Source of the DNA: Palsa-506 sp963786975
GTDB taxonomy: Bacteria > Actinomycetota > Actinomycetes > Streptosporangiales > Streptosporangiaceae
Direction of reading: 5' to 3'
DNA: 64,000 bases
Assembly: GCA_963786975.1 (NCBI GenBank)
Contig: CAWBBE010000010.1
Span: forward strand, 62,001-126,000
Below, in pieces: positions 8,180-16,765 of the stretch. Under the pieces are notes generated by a model, which saw only the letters and a list, made by a program, of their open reading frames with translations, did no database searches and was not told the DNA's origin. The translations under genes were made by a program, and so were the position numbers. How positions within the stretch are numbered: the stretch's first letter is position 1; the number at the start of each line of letters is the position of its first letter.

Positions 8180-8977
8180 ATGCGGCTGACCGTGATCGGA
8201 TGCGCTGGCAGCTTTCCCGGGCCGGACAGCCCGGCTTCCTGCTACCTGCTGGAGGCCGAGGGCTTCCGGCTGCTGATCGACCTCGGCAACGGGGCACTCG
8301 GCGTCCTGCAGCGGCACGCCGGCCTGTTCGAGATCGACGCGATCTGCCTGAGCCACCTGCACGGCGATCATTGCCTGGACCTGGCCTCCTACTGGGTAGC
8401 GCGGACATTCGCCCCGGACGGCCCGAAGCCCGCGATCGGCGTGCACGGGCCAGCCGGCACGGCCGAGCGGCTGGCCGGCGCCCAGGGCCGCAGCATCGCC
8501 CGGGAGATGCGGCCGGCCTTCTCGTTCGCGACCCTGACCCCGGGAAGCAGCCGGATCGGCCCGTTCGACATCACGGTCGACCGCGTGAACCACCCGGTCG
8601 AGACGTTCGCCTTCCGCATCGAGCAAGGTGGCCGGGCGGTTGCCTACTCCGCTGACACCGGTGAGTCAGCGGCCCTTGTCCGGCTGGCCCGCGGCGCTGA
8701 CCTGCTGCTCTGCGAGGCATCGCTGGCCGACCGGCCGGCCGCCGGGGGCGCTGAGCCCGGGCCGCCGAACCTGCACCTGACCGGACGGCAGGCCGGCCAG
8801 CACGCGGCCCGGGCGGAGGTCGGCGAGCTCGTGCTTACCCACCTCGTCGCGTGGAACGACCAGGCCAGCACGCTGGCCGCGGCGGCCGGCGTGTTCAGCG
8901 GGCCGGTGTCCCTGGCCAGCTCCGGACGGATCTTCGACCTGGACCGGCCCGGGCCCGCCATTGCCGCGACACGCTGA
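8180..8977 (+). CDS. MBL-fold metallo-hydrolase
   Basis: The protein has 265 residues. It begins with MRLTVIGCAGSFPGPDSPAS, carries the HLHGDH zinc motif in LSHLHGDHCLDLASYW, a further histidine in RVNHPVET, Asp in AYSADTGES, and a last histidine in LVLTHLVAWND. This RNase Z/PhnP-like arrangement is characteristic of the actinobacterial MBL protein encoded next to rph and rdgB. Catalytic residues look intact; the substrate, nucleic acid or small phosphodiester, is not known. ATG at 8174 is an alternative start. Confidence 0.88.
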   Translation: MRLTVIGCAGSFPGPDSPASCYLLEAEGFRLLIDLGNGALGVLQRHAGLFEIDAICLSHLHGDHCLDLASYWVARTFAPDGPKPAIGVHGPAGTAERLAGAQGRSIAREMRPAFSFATLTPGSSRIGPFDITVDRVNHPVETFAFRIEQGGRAVAYSADTGESAALVRLARGADLLLCEASLADRPAAGGAEPGPPNLHLTGRQAGQHAARAEVGELVLTHLVAWNDQASTLAAAAGVFSGPVSLASSGRIFDLDRPGPAIAATR

Positions 8978-9021
8978 TCCGCGGCCGGGCCGCCGGCCAC
9001 CGGCACATACACTCGGCTGGC

Positions 9022-9959
9022 ATGCGCGTACTTGTCACCGGCGGCGCCGGCTTCATCGGCTCACACCTGACTGACGCGCTGATCGCCCGGGGCGACGAGG
9101 TGACCGTGGCCGACGACCTGTCGGCCGGGCAGGCAGCCAGGGTCAGCGAGCATGCCTCGCTGCACAAGCTGAGCGTCCTGGACGCCAGCTCGCTGACCGC
9201 GGCCGTCAGCCGGGCGCGGCCCGAGCTGATCTGCCACCTGGCCGCCCAGATCAACGTCACCGCGTCGGTCGCCGGGCCGGCCGCCGATGCCCAGGTCAAC
9301 ATCACCGGGACGGTGAACGTGCTGGAGGCGGCGCGCCAGGTCGGAGCGCGGGTGCTGTTCTGCTCCAGCGGCGGTGCCCTCTACGGCCGGGATGCGCCGA
9401 TTCCCGCGCTGGAGGACGTGCTGCCGCTGCCCGAGTCGCCGTACGGCATCGCCAAGTACTGCGCCGAGCAGTACGTCGGCCTCTACAACCGGCTGCACGG
9501 CACCCGGCACTCGGTGCTGCGGCCCGCCAACGTCTACGGCCCCCGGCAGGATCCGGCCGGCGAGTGCGGCGTGATCACGATCTTCTGCGCCCGGGCGCTC
9601 GCAGGCGAGCGCCCGGTCATCTACGGGGACGGCTCGCAGACCCGCGACTACGTGTACGTGGGCGATACGGTGCAGGCTTTCCTGGCCGCCGCCGGGCATG
9701 GCCGGCCCGGTATCTGGAACATCGGCACCGGCACCGAGGTGAGCGTGCTTGACCTGGCCAGGATGGTCGGCGACGTGTCCGGCCAGCGGCCAGCCCGCAG
9801 CTCGCCGCCGCCCGTCCCGGTGAGCTGCGGCGCAGCGCGCTCGCTGCGGACCTGGCCAGGCGTGATCTCGGCTGGAGCCCGGTGACGTCGCTGGCTGACG
9901 GGGTCCGCGCGGTGTACCGGTGGATCGAGTCCGGCGCCCCGGTCCGCGCCGCGTGCTGA
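9022..9959 (+). CDS. NAD-dependent sugar epimerase (UDP-glucose 4-epimerase-like), apparent frameshift near the 3' end
   Basis: This extended SDR protein has the NAD site VTGGAGFIGSHL, Asp32-type acidic residue in VADDLSAG, HLAAQINVTASV, catalytic YGIAKYCAEQYVG and LRPANVYGPRQ. Members interconvert UDP-sugars for cell-wall or exopolysaccharide synthesis. In the starting frame the sequence degenerates after VSGQRP and stops at 9885. One frame over it continues with the expected C-terminus (GELRRSALAADLARRDLGW, VTSLADGVRAVYRWI) to TGA at 9959. A one-base deletion at about 9780-9800 accounts for this. The C-terminal helix is so well conserved that a sequence error or a very recent mutation is likely. 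Confidence 0.85.
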
Positions 9960-10007
9960 CGCGCGGACCGCGCGCCGTCGGGCCCGCCCGGCCGCTAGGC
10001 TGAGCCA

Positions 10008-10727
10008 ATGCCCAGACCCGATGGACGACGGCCCGATCAGCTGCGCGACGTACGGATGACCCGGGGCTGGCTCGATCACGCGGAGGGCTCCGTGCTGGTC
10101 GAGTTCGGCCGCACCCGGGTGCTGTGCGCCGCCAGCGTCACCGAGGAACTGCCCCGCTGGCGGCGCGGCAGCGGGCTTGGCTGGGTAACCGGCGAGTACG
10201 CCATGCTGCCGAGGGCCACGAATACCCGCAGCGACCGGGAATCGGTGAAAGGCCGCCCTGGCGGCCGCACCCTGGAGATCTCCCGGCTGGTCGGCCGGTC
10301 GCTGCGGGCGTGCGTCGATCCCAAGGCGCTCGGTGACAACACCATCGTCGTCGACTGCGACGTGCTGCAGGCCGACGGGGGCACCCGGACCGCAGCGATC
10401 ACCGGCGGGTACGTCGCGCTGGCCGACGCGGTCGGCTGGCTGCGCGGCCGCAACCGGTGCAAGGGCGATCCGCTCGTTGCCTCGGTGGCGGCGATCAGCG
10501 TGGGCATCGTCGACGGCCAGCCCCGGCTTGACCTCTGCTACCAGGAGGACTCGGCGGCGCAGACGGACATGAACGTGGTATGCACCGGTGACGGCAGCTT
10601 CGTGGAGATCCAGGGCACCGCGGAGCGCGAGCCATTCGACCGCGACATGCTCGACCAGCTGCTCGGCCTGGCCGTGGCCGGCTGCGCGGAGCTGACCGGC
10701 CTGCAGGCGGAGGCGCTGGCCAGATGA
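10008..10727 (+). CDS. rph: Ribonuclease PH
   Basis: The protein has 239 residues and conserved blocks RPDQLRDVRMTRGWL, EGSVLVEFGRTRVLCAASV, GWVTGEYAMLPRAT, the RNA/phosphate-binding GRTLEISRLVGRSLRA and the active-site region IVVDCDVLQADGGTRTAAI. This hexameric enzyme trims tRNA 3' ends by phosphorolysis. Its stop overlaps the rdgB start (ATGA), a coupling that is common in actinobacteria. Confidence 0.96.
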   Translation: MPRPDGRRPDQLRDVRMTRGWLDHAEGSVLVEFGRTRVLCAASVTEELPRWRRGSGLGWVTGEYAMLPRATNTRSDRESVKGRPGGRTLEISRLVGRSLRACVDPKALGDNTIVVDCDVLQADGGTRTAAITGGYVALADAVGWLRGRNRCKGDPLVASVAAISVGIVDGQPRLDLCYQEDSAAQTDMNVVCTGDGSFVEIQGTAEREPFDRDMLDQLLGLAVAGCAELTGLQAEALAR

Positions 10728-11332
10728 CCGCCCGGCTGGTGCTCGCCACGCTGAACCCGCACAAGATCATCGAGCTGGAGCGGATCCTGGCCGGCGGCCG
10801 GGTAGCCGCGGAGCTGGTCGGGCTCGGGGACTTCCCCGGCGCGCCGGACGTCGCCGAGACCGGAGCCACGTTCGCCTCGAACGCGCTATTGAAAGCCAGC
10901 GCGGTCGCGCAGTTCACCGGCCTGCCGGCGGTCGCCGACGATTCGGGGTTCTGCGTAGACGCGCTGAACGGGATGCCCGGCGTGCTGTCCGCCCGCTGGT
11001 CCGGCAAGCACGGCGATGACCTGGCCAACCTGCGGCTGCTGCTCGGCCAGATCGCGGACGTGCCGGACGAGCGGCGCGGGGCCCACTTCGCCTGCGCCGC
11101 AGCCCTGGTGCTGCCGTCCGGGCGGCAGCACGTCAGCGAGGGCACCGTGCACGGCCGGGTGACCCGGCTGCCGCGCGGCGAGAACGGCTTCGGCTACGAC
11201 CCGATCTTCGTCCCGGACAACGCCGAGCTGACCACGGCCGAGATGACGGCCGGCGCCAAGGACGCCATCAGCCATCGCGGCCGCGCGCTGCGCGCGCTGG
11301 CCCCGGTGATAGCGGCGCTGCTCGGCGGCTAG
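10724..11332 (+). CDS. rdgB: XTP/dITP diphosphatase (RdgB/HAM1)
   Basis: The protein has 202 residues: VLATLNPHKIIELERIL, the catalytic region VADDSGFCVDALNGMPGV, and GFGYDPIFVPDNAELTTAEM with SHRGRALRAL at the end. It hydrolyses ITP, dITP and XTP to monophosphates and keeps deaminated purines out of nucleic acid. The start overlaps rph by four bases. Confidence 0.96.
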   Translation: MTARLVLATLNPHKIIELERILAGGRVAAELVGLGDFPGAPDVAETGATFASNALLKASAVAQFTGLPAVADDSGFCVDALNGMPGVLSARWSGKHGDDLANLRLLLGQIADVPDERRGAHFACAAALVLPSGRQHVSEGTVHGRVTRLPRGENGFGYDPIFVPDNAELTTAEMTAGAKDAISHRGRALRALAPVIAALLGG

Positions 11333-11502
11333 CTGGCCGATGGCAGCGCCGCTGCCGCTGCGCAGCCCGGCATCGGAGACCTTGATCCACGGCTTGCCGG
11401 TCAGGCCGCCGGGCGCCGGTAGCTAGGGGTGTTACCTGGAGCCGCAACGCGGCGGGTGAAGCCGGTACGGTAGGGCAAGCACAGTGGCAGAAGGGAGCAT
11501 GA

Positions 11503-11973
11503 GTGACTGACGACCGGCTCGCGCCGGGCGACCTCGCGCCGGACTTCACGCTGCCGGATTCCGGCGGCCGGGAGGTTAGCCTGGCCGCCCTGCGCGGCCA
11601 GCGGGTGATCATCTATTTCTACCCGGCCGCGATGACGCCAGGCTGCACTAAGCAGGCGTGCGACTTCCGGGACAGCCGCGGCGACCTGTCCGCAGCCGGG
11701 TTCGCGGTGCTCGGCATATCGCCAGATGCCCCGGCCAAGCTGGCCAGGTTCGCCGACCGGGAGGGACTGACCTTTCCGCTGTTGTCCGACCCGGACCGGG
11801 CGGTGCTGCGGGCCTACGGCGCCTATGGCGAGAAGATGCTGTACGGGAAGAAAAGCATCGGCGTGATCAGGTCTACTTTCGTGGTCGGCGCTGACGGCCG
11901 GATCGAGAACGCGTATTACGGGGTGAAGGCAACCGGCCATGTCGCGAGGCTGCGCAAGGACCTGGGCGTCTGA
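11503..11973 (+). CDS. bcp: Thiol peroxidase of the bacterioferritin-comigratory (BCP/PrxQ) type
   Basis: The protein has 156 residues from GTG at 11503, with AAGGGAG ideally placed upstream. The peroxidatic Cys48 is in YPAAMTPGCTKQACDF and the resolving Cys53 is five residues on, as in PrxQ. GVIRSTFVVGADGRI and the C-terminal helix complete the thioredoxin fold. It reduces peroxides and lipid hydroperoxides with thioredoxin. The 170 bp before it hold no gene. Confidence 0.94.
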   Translation: MTDDRLAPGDLAPDFTLPDSGGREVSLAALRGQRVIIYFYPAAMTPGCTKQACDFRDSRGDLSAAGFAVLGISPDAPAKLARFADREGLTFPLLSDPDRAVLRAYGAYGEKMLYGKKSIGVIRSTFVVGADGRIENAYYGVKATGHVARLRKDLGV

Positions 11974-12018
11974 CGCCAGAAGAGAGGCAGCCGGCCGGCC
12001 CCGGCCGCTGCCCGCCGC

Positions 12019-12094
12019 GGGGCCGTAGTCCAACGGCAGAGGCACAGGATTTAGGATCCTGCCAGTGTGGGTTCGAATCCCACCGGCCCCACCA
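12019..12094 (+). tRNA. tRNA with anticodon UAG (Leu by code), short variable loop
   Basis: A full cloverleaf can be drawn. The acceptor stem GGGGCCG/CGGCCCC has seven perfect pairs, the anticodon stem is CAGGA/TCCTG with loop TTTAGGA, and the T stem is GTGGG/CCCAC with loop TTCGAAT. The discriminator is A and CCA is encoded. The anticodon UAG reads CUA leucine. The variable region is only five bases (CCAGT), whereas bacterial tRNA-Leu normally has a long variable arm. The D stem has one weak pair and one C-A mismatch. It lies 45 bp after bcp. Confidence 0.9.
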
Positions 12095-12132
12095 GTACCA
12101 GCGCATTGCGGGCGGCAGGCGAGAATGGCGGC

Positions 12133-13005
12133 ATGCTCGACGCGGTGATCCGGTACCTGGCCTGCCCGTATTGCCGGGCGGGGCTGGCCAGCGACGGCGG
12201 CAGCGCGCTGCGCTGCCGGTCCGGCCACGCCTTCGACATCGCTCGGCAGGGCTATGCCAGCCTGCTTCCGGCCGGGACCAGCGGCGGCCGCGGCGACACC
12301 GCGGCGATGGTGCGGGCCCGGGCCGGCTTCCTGGCTTCCGGCCATTTCGCCGGCCTGGCCGGCCAGCTGGCCCAGGCGGTGGCTGACGTGGTGCCGGCCG
12401 GTCGGCCGGGCCGGGCGGCCGGCTGCGTGGCGGATGTGGGCGCGGGCACCGGCTACTATCTCGCGGCCGTCCTGGACCGCCTGCCCGGGCTGTCCGGGCT
12501 GGCCCTGGACGTCTCGAAGTTCGCGCTGCGCAAGGCGGCCCGGGCCCATCAGCGGATCGGCGCCGTCGGCTGCGACGCGTGGCAACGGCTGCCGGTTGCC
12601 GACTCGGCCGCCGCGGCCGTGCTGAACGTCTTCGCGCCGCGAAACGGCGCCGAGCTGCGCCGCATCCTGCACCCGGCGGGCCGGCTCATCGTCGTCACGC
12701 CGCAGCCCGACCACCTCGGCGAGCTGATCCGGCCGCTGGGCCTGCTGACCGTCGGCCAGCGCAAGGGCGATCGGCTGAACGTGACGCTGGGACCGTACTT
12801 CGAGCTGGCCGGCCGCGGCGAGCACCGCGCCGCGCTTTCGCTCGATCACCAGGCCGTCGGCGCGCTGGCCGGCATGGGGCCGAGTGCCTGGCACGCCGAC
12901 CCGGCCGCGCTGGCCGCGCGCATCCGGCAGCTTCCCGGCCCGGTGCCGGTCACGCTCGCGGTGGCGATTTCCGTCTTCCGCCCGCTGGCGGGCCCGCCCG
13001 GCTAG
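12133..13005 (+). CDS. RlmA/TlrB-like 23S rRNA guanine-N1 methyltransferase family protein
   Basis: The protein has 290 residues. The N-terminal zinc site is Cys11, Cys14, Cys28 and His32 (LACPYCRAG, LRCRSGH), followed by FDIARQGYASLLPAG, the RNA-recognition segment of the family. The SAM motif is VADVGAGTGYYLAAVLD, and the motif VLNVFAPRNGAELRRIL follows. E. coli RlmA methylates G745 and TlrB methylates G748, the latter giving tylosin resistance. Which base is modified here cannot be told from sequence. Confidence 0.88.
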   Translation: MLDAVIRYLACPYCRAGLASDGGSALRCRSGHAFDIARQGYASLLPAGTSGGRGDTAAMVRARAGFLASGHFAGLAGQLAQAVADVVPAGRPGRAAGCVADVGAGTGYYLAAVLDRLPGLSGLALDVSKFALRKAARAHQRIGAVGCDAWQRLPVADSAAAAVLNVFAPRNGAELRRILHPAGRLIVVTPQPDHLGELIRPLGLLTVGQRKGDRLNVTLGPYFELAGRGEHRAALSLDHQAVGALAGMGPSAWHADPAALAARIRQLPGPVPVTLAVAISVFRPLAGPPG

Positions 13006-13024
13006 CGAGGGGCCGGGCGGGCGG

Positions 13025-13708
13025 CTACCAGCTCTCGATCAGCCGCGGCAGCTCAGACAGCCGGTGGATGATCGCGTCCGGCCTGGCCGCCGCGTAGGCC
13101 GGCACGTCGCTGTGCGGGATCAGCACCGCCCGCATCCCGGCGCCCTTCGCGCCATGGACGTCGTCATAGGGCCGGTCACCGACGAAGACGCAGGCAGCGG
13201 GATTCCTGACGCCGACGGCCGCCATCGCGGCCCGGAACGCCTCCGGATGCGGTTTCGCCCAGTCGATCTCGCTGGTGTAAACGGCGCCGTCGATCAGGCC
13301 GAGCAGGCCGTCCCGGCGGAACACCTCCTCGTGCCAGCTCCGCGGCCACATCGTGTTCGACAGCACGCCGATCCGGATCCCGCGCTCGCGCAGCCCGGTG
13401 AGTACCTCGATGGCCTCGGGGTCGGTGAAGGTGTGCGGTTCCCACTCGCGGGTGTAGCTCGCCAGCAGCTCGTCCGTCGGGGTGATGCCGGCCCGCTCGA
13501 ACACCTGGCTGATCGTCGAGCTCCGGTGCTCGCGCTCGGACAGCAGCCACATGTCCTGCTCGGCAGCGAGGATGGCGATCGCGGCCTCGGCGGCCTGCCC
13601 GGCCGGGAAATGACCGCTGCAGACCGCCTGCCACAGCGACTCGTGATCTACCGAATGCCAGGGCGTGAGCGTGCCGCCCCAGTCGAAAATGATCGCCTCA
13701 ACCGCCAC
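13025..13708 (-). CDS. HAD-superfamily hydrolase
   Basis: The protein has 227 residues from GTG. HAD motif I is IIFDWGGTLTP with Asp9 as nucleophile; the usual second Asp is replaced by Gly, as in many phosphonatase-like and dehalogenase members. Motif II is GVLSNTMW, motif III is the lysine in DWAKPHPEAF, and motif IV is VFVGDRPYDDV. A helical cap lies between residues 15 and 100. Missing the second Asp argues against a standard phosphatase mechanism. Convergent with the RlmA-like gene, 19 bp away. Confidence 0.85.
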   Translation of the reverse strand: MAVEAIIFDWGGTLTPWHSVDHESLWQAVCSGHFPAGQAAEAAIAILAAEQDMWLLSEREHRSSTISQVFERAGITPTDELLASYTREWEPHTFTDPEAIEVLTGLRERGIRIGVLSNTMWPRSWHEEVFRRDGLLGLIDGAVYTSEIDWAKPHPEAFRAAMAAVGVRNPAACVFVGDRPYDDVHGAKGAGMRAVLIPHSDVPAYAAARPDAIIHRLSELPRLIESW

Positions 13709-13850
13709 GCCCAGATCCTAGCCGCAGGCAGCCGGGATGCACGGGGCCGCGGGCCGGGCCGGGCCGGTCCGCGCCAATCGCGGGCCGGTGCCGTCCGCGG
13801 CCGGCCGCGGCGCCATTCAGAAGTAAGCATTGCGCTCTGAGTGGCTGGCG

Positions 13851-13871
13851 GTCACGCTGATAAGGCGTGAC
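13851..13871. repeat. Perfect 7-bp inverted repeat in the divergent promoter region
   Basis: GTCACGC and GCGTGAC flank the 7-base centre TGATAAG. It lies 128 bp upstream of the phosphatase-superfamily gene and 143 bp upstream of the HAD gene, so it could be an operator for either. No regulator can be named. The remaining intergenic sequence (13709-13998) shows nothing else recognisable. Confidence 0.45.
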
Positions 13872-13998
13872 GGTGAGCGCAAGGATTGGCTATCGCGCCG
13901 TCTCGCCGTCGCCTGAAGTTTGGTCCTGTCCCTTAGCGTAACCGGCTGGGATAACCGGCAGAGAGTGGCCGGGAATGCAGCCGGAACAGGAGGATCGG

Positions 13999-16443
13999 AT
14001 GCACCAGCAGCAACGTGGTCGGCCGCGGCGGCTCACCATCAGGGCCGCCGCCATCACCGGGTACGGTGCGCTAGCCAGCGCGCTCTGCCTGATCGGAGTG
14101 ACCGCGCCGGCCGTGGCGTCGGCCGGCCGTCCGGTCGCCATGCAGCGTCATGACCAGGCCAGCTCGTGTCACCTGGGCAATGGCATCAAGCATGTCGTGG
14201 ACCTTACCTTCGACAACGTCCATTTCTTCCGTGACAACCCGAACGTCCCTTCTGACCTGCAGATGATGCCGAACCTGCTGAACTTCTTCACCAGCCACGG
14301 CACATTCATGTCGAACAACCACACGCCGCTGATCGCGCACACCGCCGATGACCTGCTGACCACCGCCACCGGCCTGTACGGCGACCGGCAGGGGATGCCG
14401 GTGAGCAACAGCTACCAGGCGTACAACGCGGACGGCAGCACAGACCCGGCCGGCTCATTTGCCTACTGGACCGACCCGGTCTTCGATACGGCCAAGACCC
14501 CCAACCCGGGCCACGACACCAACCCGTCCATGGTCTTCGCCAAGTCGCCGCCGGCCACCACCACCCCCGCCCCGAAGCCGGACACGATTACCCCGGCGCC
14601 GTGGGTGCCGTTCACCCGGGCCGGCTGCGACGTCGGGAACGTCTCGACCGCCAACACCGTGCTGGAGAACACGGCCGTGGACATCCCCAAGGTGTTCGGC
14701 CCGAACTCGCCGGAGGCGCAGCAGCTGGCCCAGGACCCGGACTCGTTCAAGGATGCCGAGACGGCCGACTACGTCGGCATCGCCGTGCACTGCGCCAAGG
14801 GCAGCGCGTTCTGCGCGGACGCGAAGGGCGTCAAGTTCGGCCAGAGCACCGCGACGCCCACCGCCGTGCCCGACGTGCTGCCGGACGAGCCGGGCGGCTA
14901 CCACGGCTTCCAGGGCCTGTTCGGCCACCGGTACGTCGCGCCGCAGCTCGGCGCGGGCACGCCGGACCTCACCCATAACGGATTCCAGGTCACCAACGCC
15001 GCCGGGAACCTGGTCGACCTGAACGGCAACGAGATCGACGGCGCGTTCCTCACCAACCACCCGGGCTTCCCCGGCTTCGGGCCGATCAACGCGTCCCAGT
15101 CGCTGGCCTACACCGCGGACATGCTCAAGGCCGGCCTGCCGGTAGTGAACTACTACGTGGCCGACATCCACGGCAATGAGCACATCCCGGGCGTCACCGC
15201 CTGCAACGGCGCGCCGGCCGCGCTCGGCAGCGGCGACCCTTGCTACGTCGCCCAGGCCCAGTACTACAACCAGGCATTCGGGACGTTCTTCCAACGGCTG
15301 GCCGCGGACGGCATTACCGCCAGGAACACGCTGTTCCTGATGAGCTCGGACGAGGGCGATCACGAGGCGGGCGCCAACGTCGGCCGCGCGATCCAGCCCA
15401 CGCCGGCCAACTGCGACGGCGCCACGGTCAGCGGCACCACGGTGACCCCGGACGTGCCCTGCACCTACCCGGCCGGCTCGTTCGGCGAGCTGGCCGGCAA
15501 CATCACCGGCCTGCTGGCCACGCAGAAGTCCAACACCACGCCGTTCAGCCTGGAATCCGACACCGCGCCCGAGTTCTACGTGACCGGCAATCCGGGCCCG
15601 GATACGCCGGCCGTCCGCACGCTTGAGCGCGATGTCGGCGGCCTCACGGCGGCCAACCCCTACACGGGCACCACCCAGCCGATCGACAACTACCTGGCCG
15701 ATCCGGCCGAGGAGGCGATCCTGCACATGGTGAACGCGGATCCGGCTAGGACACCGACGTTCGCGATGTTCGCCAAGCCGGACTACTTCCTCAGCCCGGG
15801 CAGCGCGACGTGCAGCCCCTGCGTCGCGCAGAACACCGGCTTCGCCTACGACCACGGCGACTACGCCGCCGAGATCGACACGAACTACTTCGGCGTTGCC
15901 GGGCCCGGGGTCCGGCACCTCGGCCTGGACGGCTCGGCCGCCGCGGCCGGGCCGAACTCGGCCGGCCCGGACAGCGGGCAGGTCACGGTCCCGGACAGCG
16001 GCACGAAGGGTACCTGGGTCGACGAGACCGACATCCGGCCGACCCTGATGTACCTGACCGGCCTGCGGGATGACTACGAGCATGACGGAAGGGTGATCAC
16101 GCAGATTCTGGCCAGCCCGAACCGGGCGCTGCGGGCTCCGGGCGTCGCGGTGCTCGGCGCGTGCTACAAGCAGCTCAACTCGAGCGTCGGCACGTTCGGC
16201 ACCGATACGCTGCTGGCCGCGACGAGCGCGATCGAGAGCTCGAGCCCGGGTGACGCGACGTACCTGCAGGCCGACCAGGCGCTGCGGAGACTCGACCTGG
16301 CCAGGGACGCGCTGGCCGGCCAGGTCAAGGGCGAGCTCGAGGCCGCCGCGTTCGGTGATGTCCCGGTGCACGGGGCGGCCGGCCAGATCCTCGGCTGCGC
16401 CGCGTTGCTGCACCAGGCGCACGACCTGGCCAGCTCCGGCTGA
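13999..16443 (+). CDS. Secreted alkaline-phosphatase-superfamily protein (phosphoesterase)
   Basis: The precursor has 814 residues. The start at 13999 is chosen because AGGAGG lies five bases upstream. The N-terminus is an export signal with Arg-Arg (RGRPRRLTIRAA), a hydrophobic stretch and a cleavage site after AVASA; a Tat signal is possible. The segment FRDNPNVPSDLQMMPNLLNF, then HTPLIAHTADDLLTTATGLY and LMSSDEGDHEAGAN, fits the alkaline-phosphatase fold, with a metal-centre threonine probably in IAHTADD. The C-terminal 100 residues are helical and may be a separate module. Substrate unknown. Confidence 0.82.
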   Translation: MHQQQRGRPRRLTIRAAAITGYGALASALCLIGVTAPAVASAGRPVAMQRHDQASSCHLGNGIKHVVDLTFDNVHFFRDNPNVPSDLQMMPNLLNFFTSHGTFMSNNHTPLIAHTADDLLTTATGLYGDRQGMPVSNSYQAYNADGSTDPAGSFAYWTDPVFDTAKTPNPGHDTNPSMVFAKSPPATTTPAPKPDTITPAPWVPFTRAGCDVGNVSTANTVLENTAVDIPKVFGPNSPEAQQLAQDPDSFKDAETADYVGIAVHCAKGSAFCADAKGVKFGQSTATPTAVPDVLPDEPGGYHGFQGLFGHRYVAPQLGAGTPDLTHNGFQVTNAAGNLVDLNGNEIDGAFLTNHPGFPGFGPINASQSLAYTADMLKAGLPVVNYYVADIHGNEHIPGVTACNGAPAALGSGDPCYVAQAQYYNQAFGTFFQRLAADGITARNTLFLMSSDEGDHEAGANVGRAIQPTPANCDGATVSGTTVTPDVPCTYPAGSFGELAGNITGLLATQKSNTTPFSLESDTAPEFYVTGNPGPDTPAVRTLERDVGGLTAANPYTGTTQPIDNYLADPAEEAILHMVNADPARTPTFAMFAKPDYFLSPGSATCSPCVAQNTGFAYDHGDYAAEIDTNYFGVAGPGVRHLGLDGSAAAAGPNSAGPDSGQVTVPDSGTKGTWVDETDIRPTLMYLTGLRDDYEHDGRVITQILASPNRALRAPGVAVLGACYKQLNSSVGTFGTDTLLAATSAIESSSPGDATYLQADQALRRLDLARDALAGQVKGELEAAAFGDVPVHGAAGQILGCAALLHQAHDLASSG

Positions 16444-16470
16444 CGCGGACGGCGCCTGAGCGGGTCAGGC

Positions 16471-16503
16471 GGCGGTCCCCGGCGCGGCGCGCCGGGGACC
16501 GCC
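16471..16503 (+). terminator. Perfect 15-bp hairpin after the phosphatase-superfamily gene
   Basis: The arms GGCGGTCCCCGGCGC and GCGCCGGGGACCGCC pair fully around a 3-base loop, 28 bp after the stop codon. There is no T tract, as is usual for GC-rich actinobacterial terminators. The rest of 16504-16765 holds no gene and presumably contains the fadD promoter. Confidence 0.7.
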
Positions 16504-16765
16504 GCCCCGCGGGGCCGGGCGGCGGCACCGTAGGCTCAGCCCGATTGCCGCATCAGCGCCGCGGCCGGCCCGCAGCGGCGCTCGGTTAGGCTGTCCTGGA
16601 GAGGTCCTCCGCAAACCCCAACCGGCTGGCCGGCCGCCGCCTGCTCCGGGCACCCGGCTCGGCAACTCGACACGCCGGGCGATAACGGCAACAATCTGCT
16701 CAACGTGAGCGTCAGGGACGGGCTGGCGGCAACGATGGCGATCGACCCATCTCCTGGAGGTTGAT

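Noticed and set aside
11401..12894. Long minus-strand reading frame opposite bcp, the tRNA and the RlmA-like gene
   Set aside because: It is the mirror of real genes on the plus strand, runs through the tRNA gene and shows no family motifs; GC-rich DNA lacks stop codons by chance.
14455..16422. 655-codon minus-strand frame opposite the phosphatase-superfamily gene
   Set aside because: Composition is Arg/Val/Gly-rich with no domain signature and it follows the codon pattern of the plus-strand gene.
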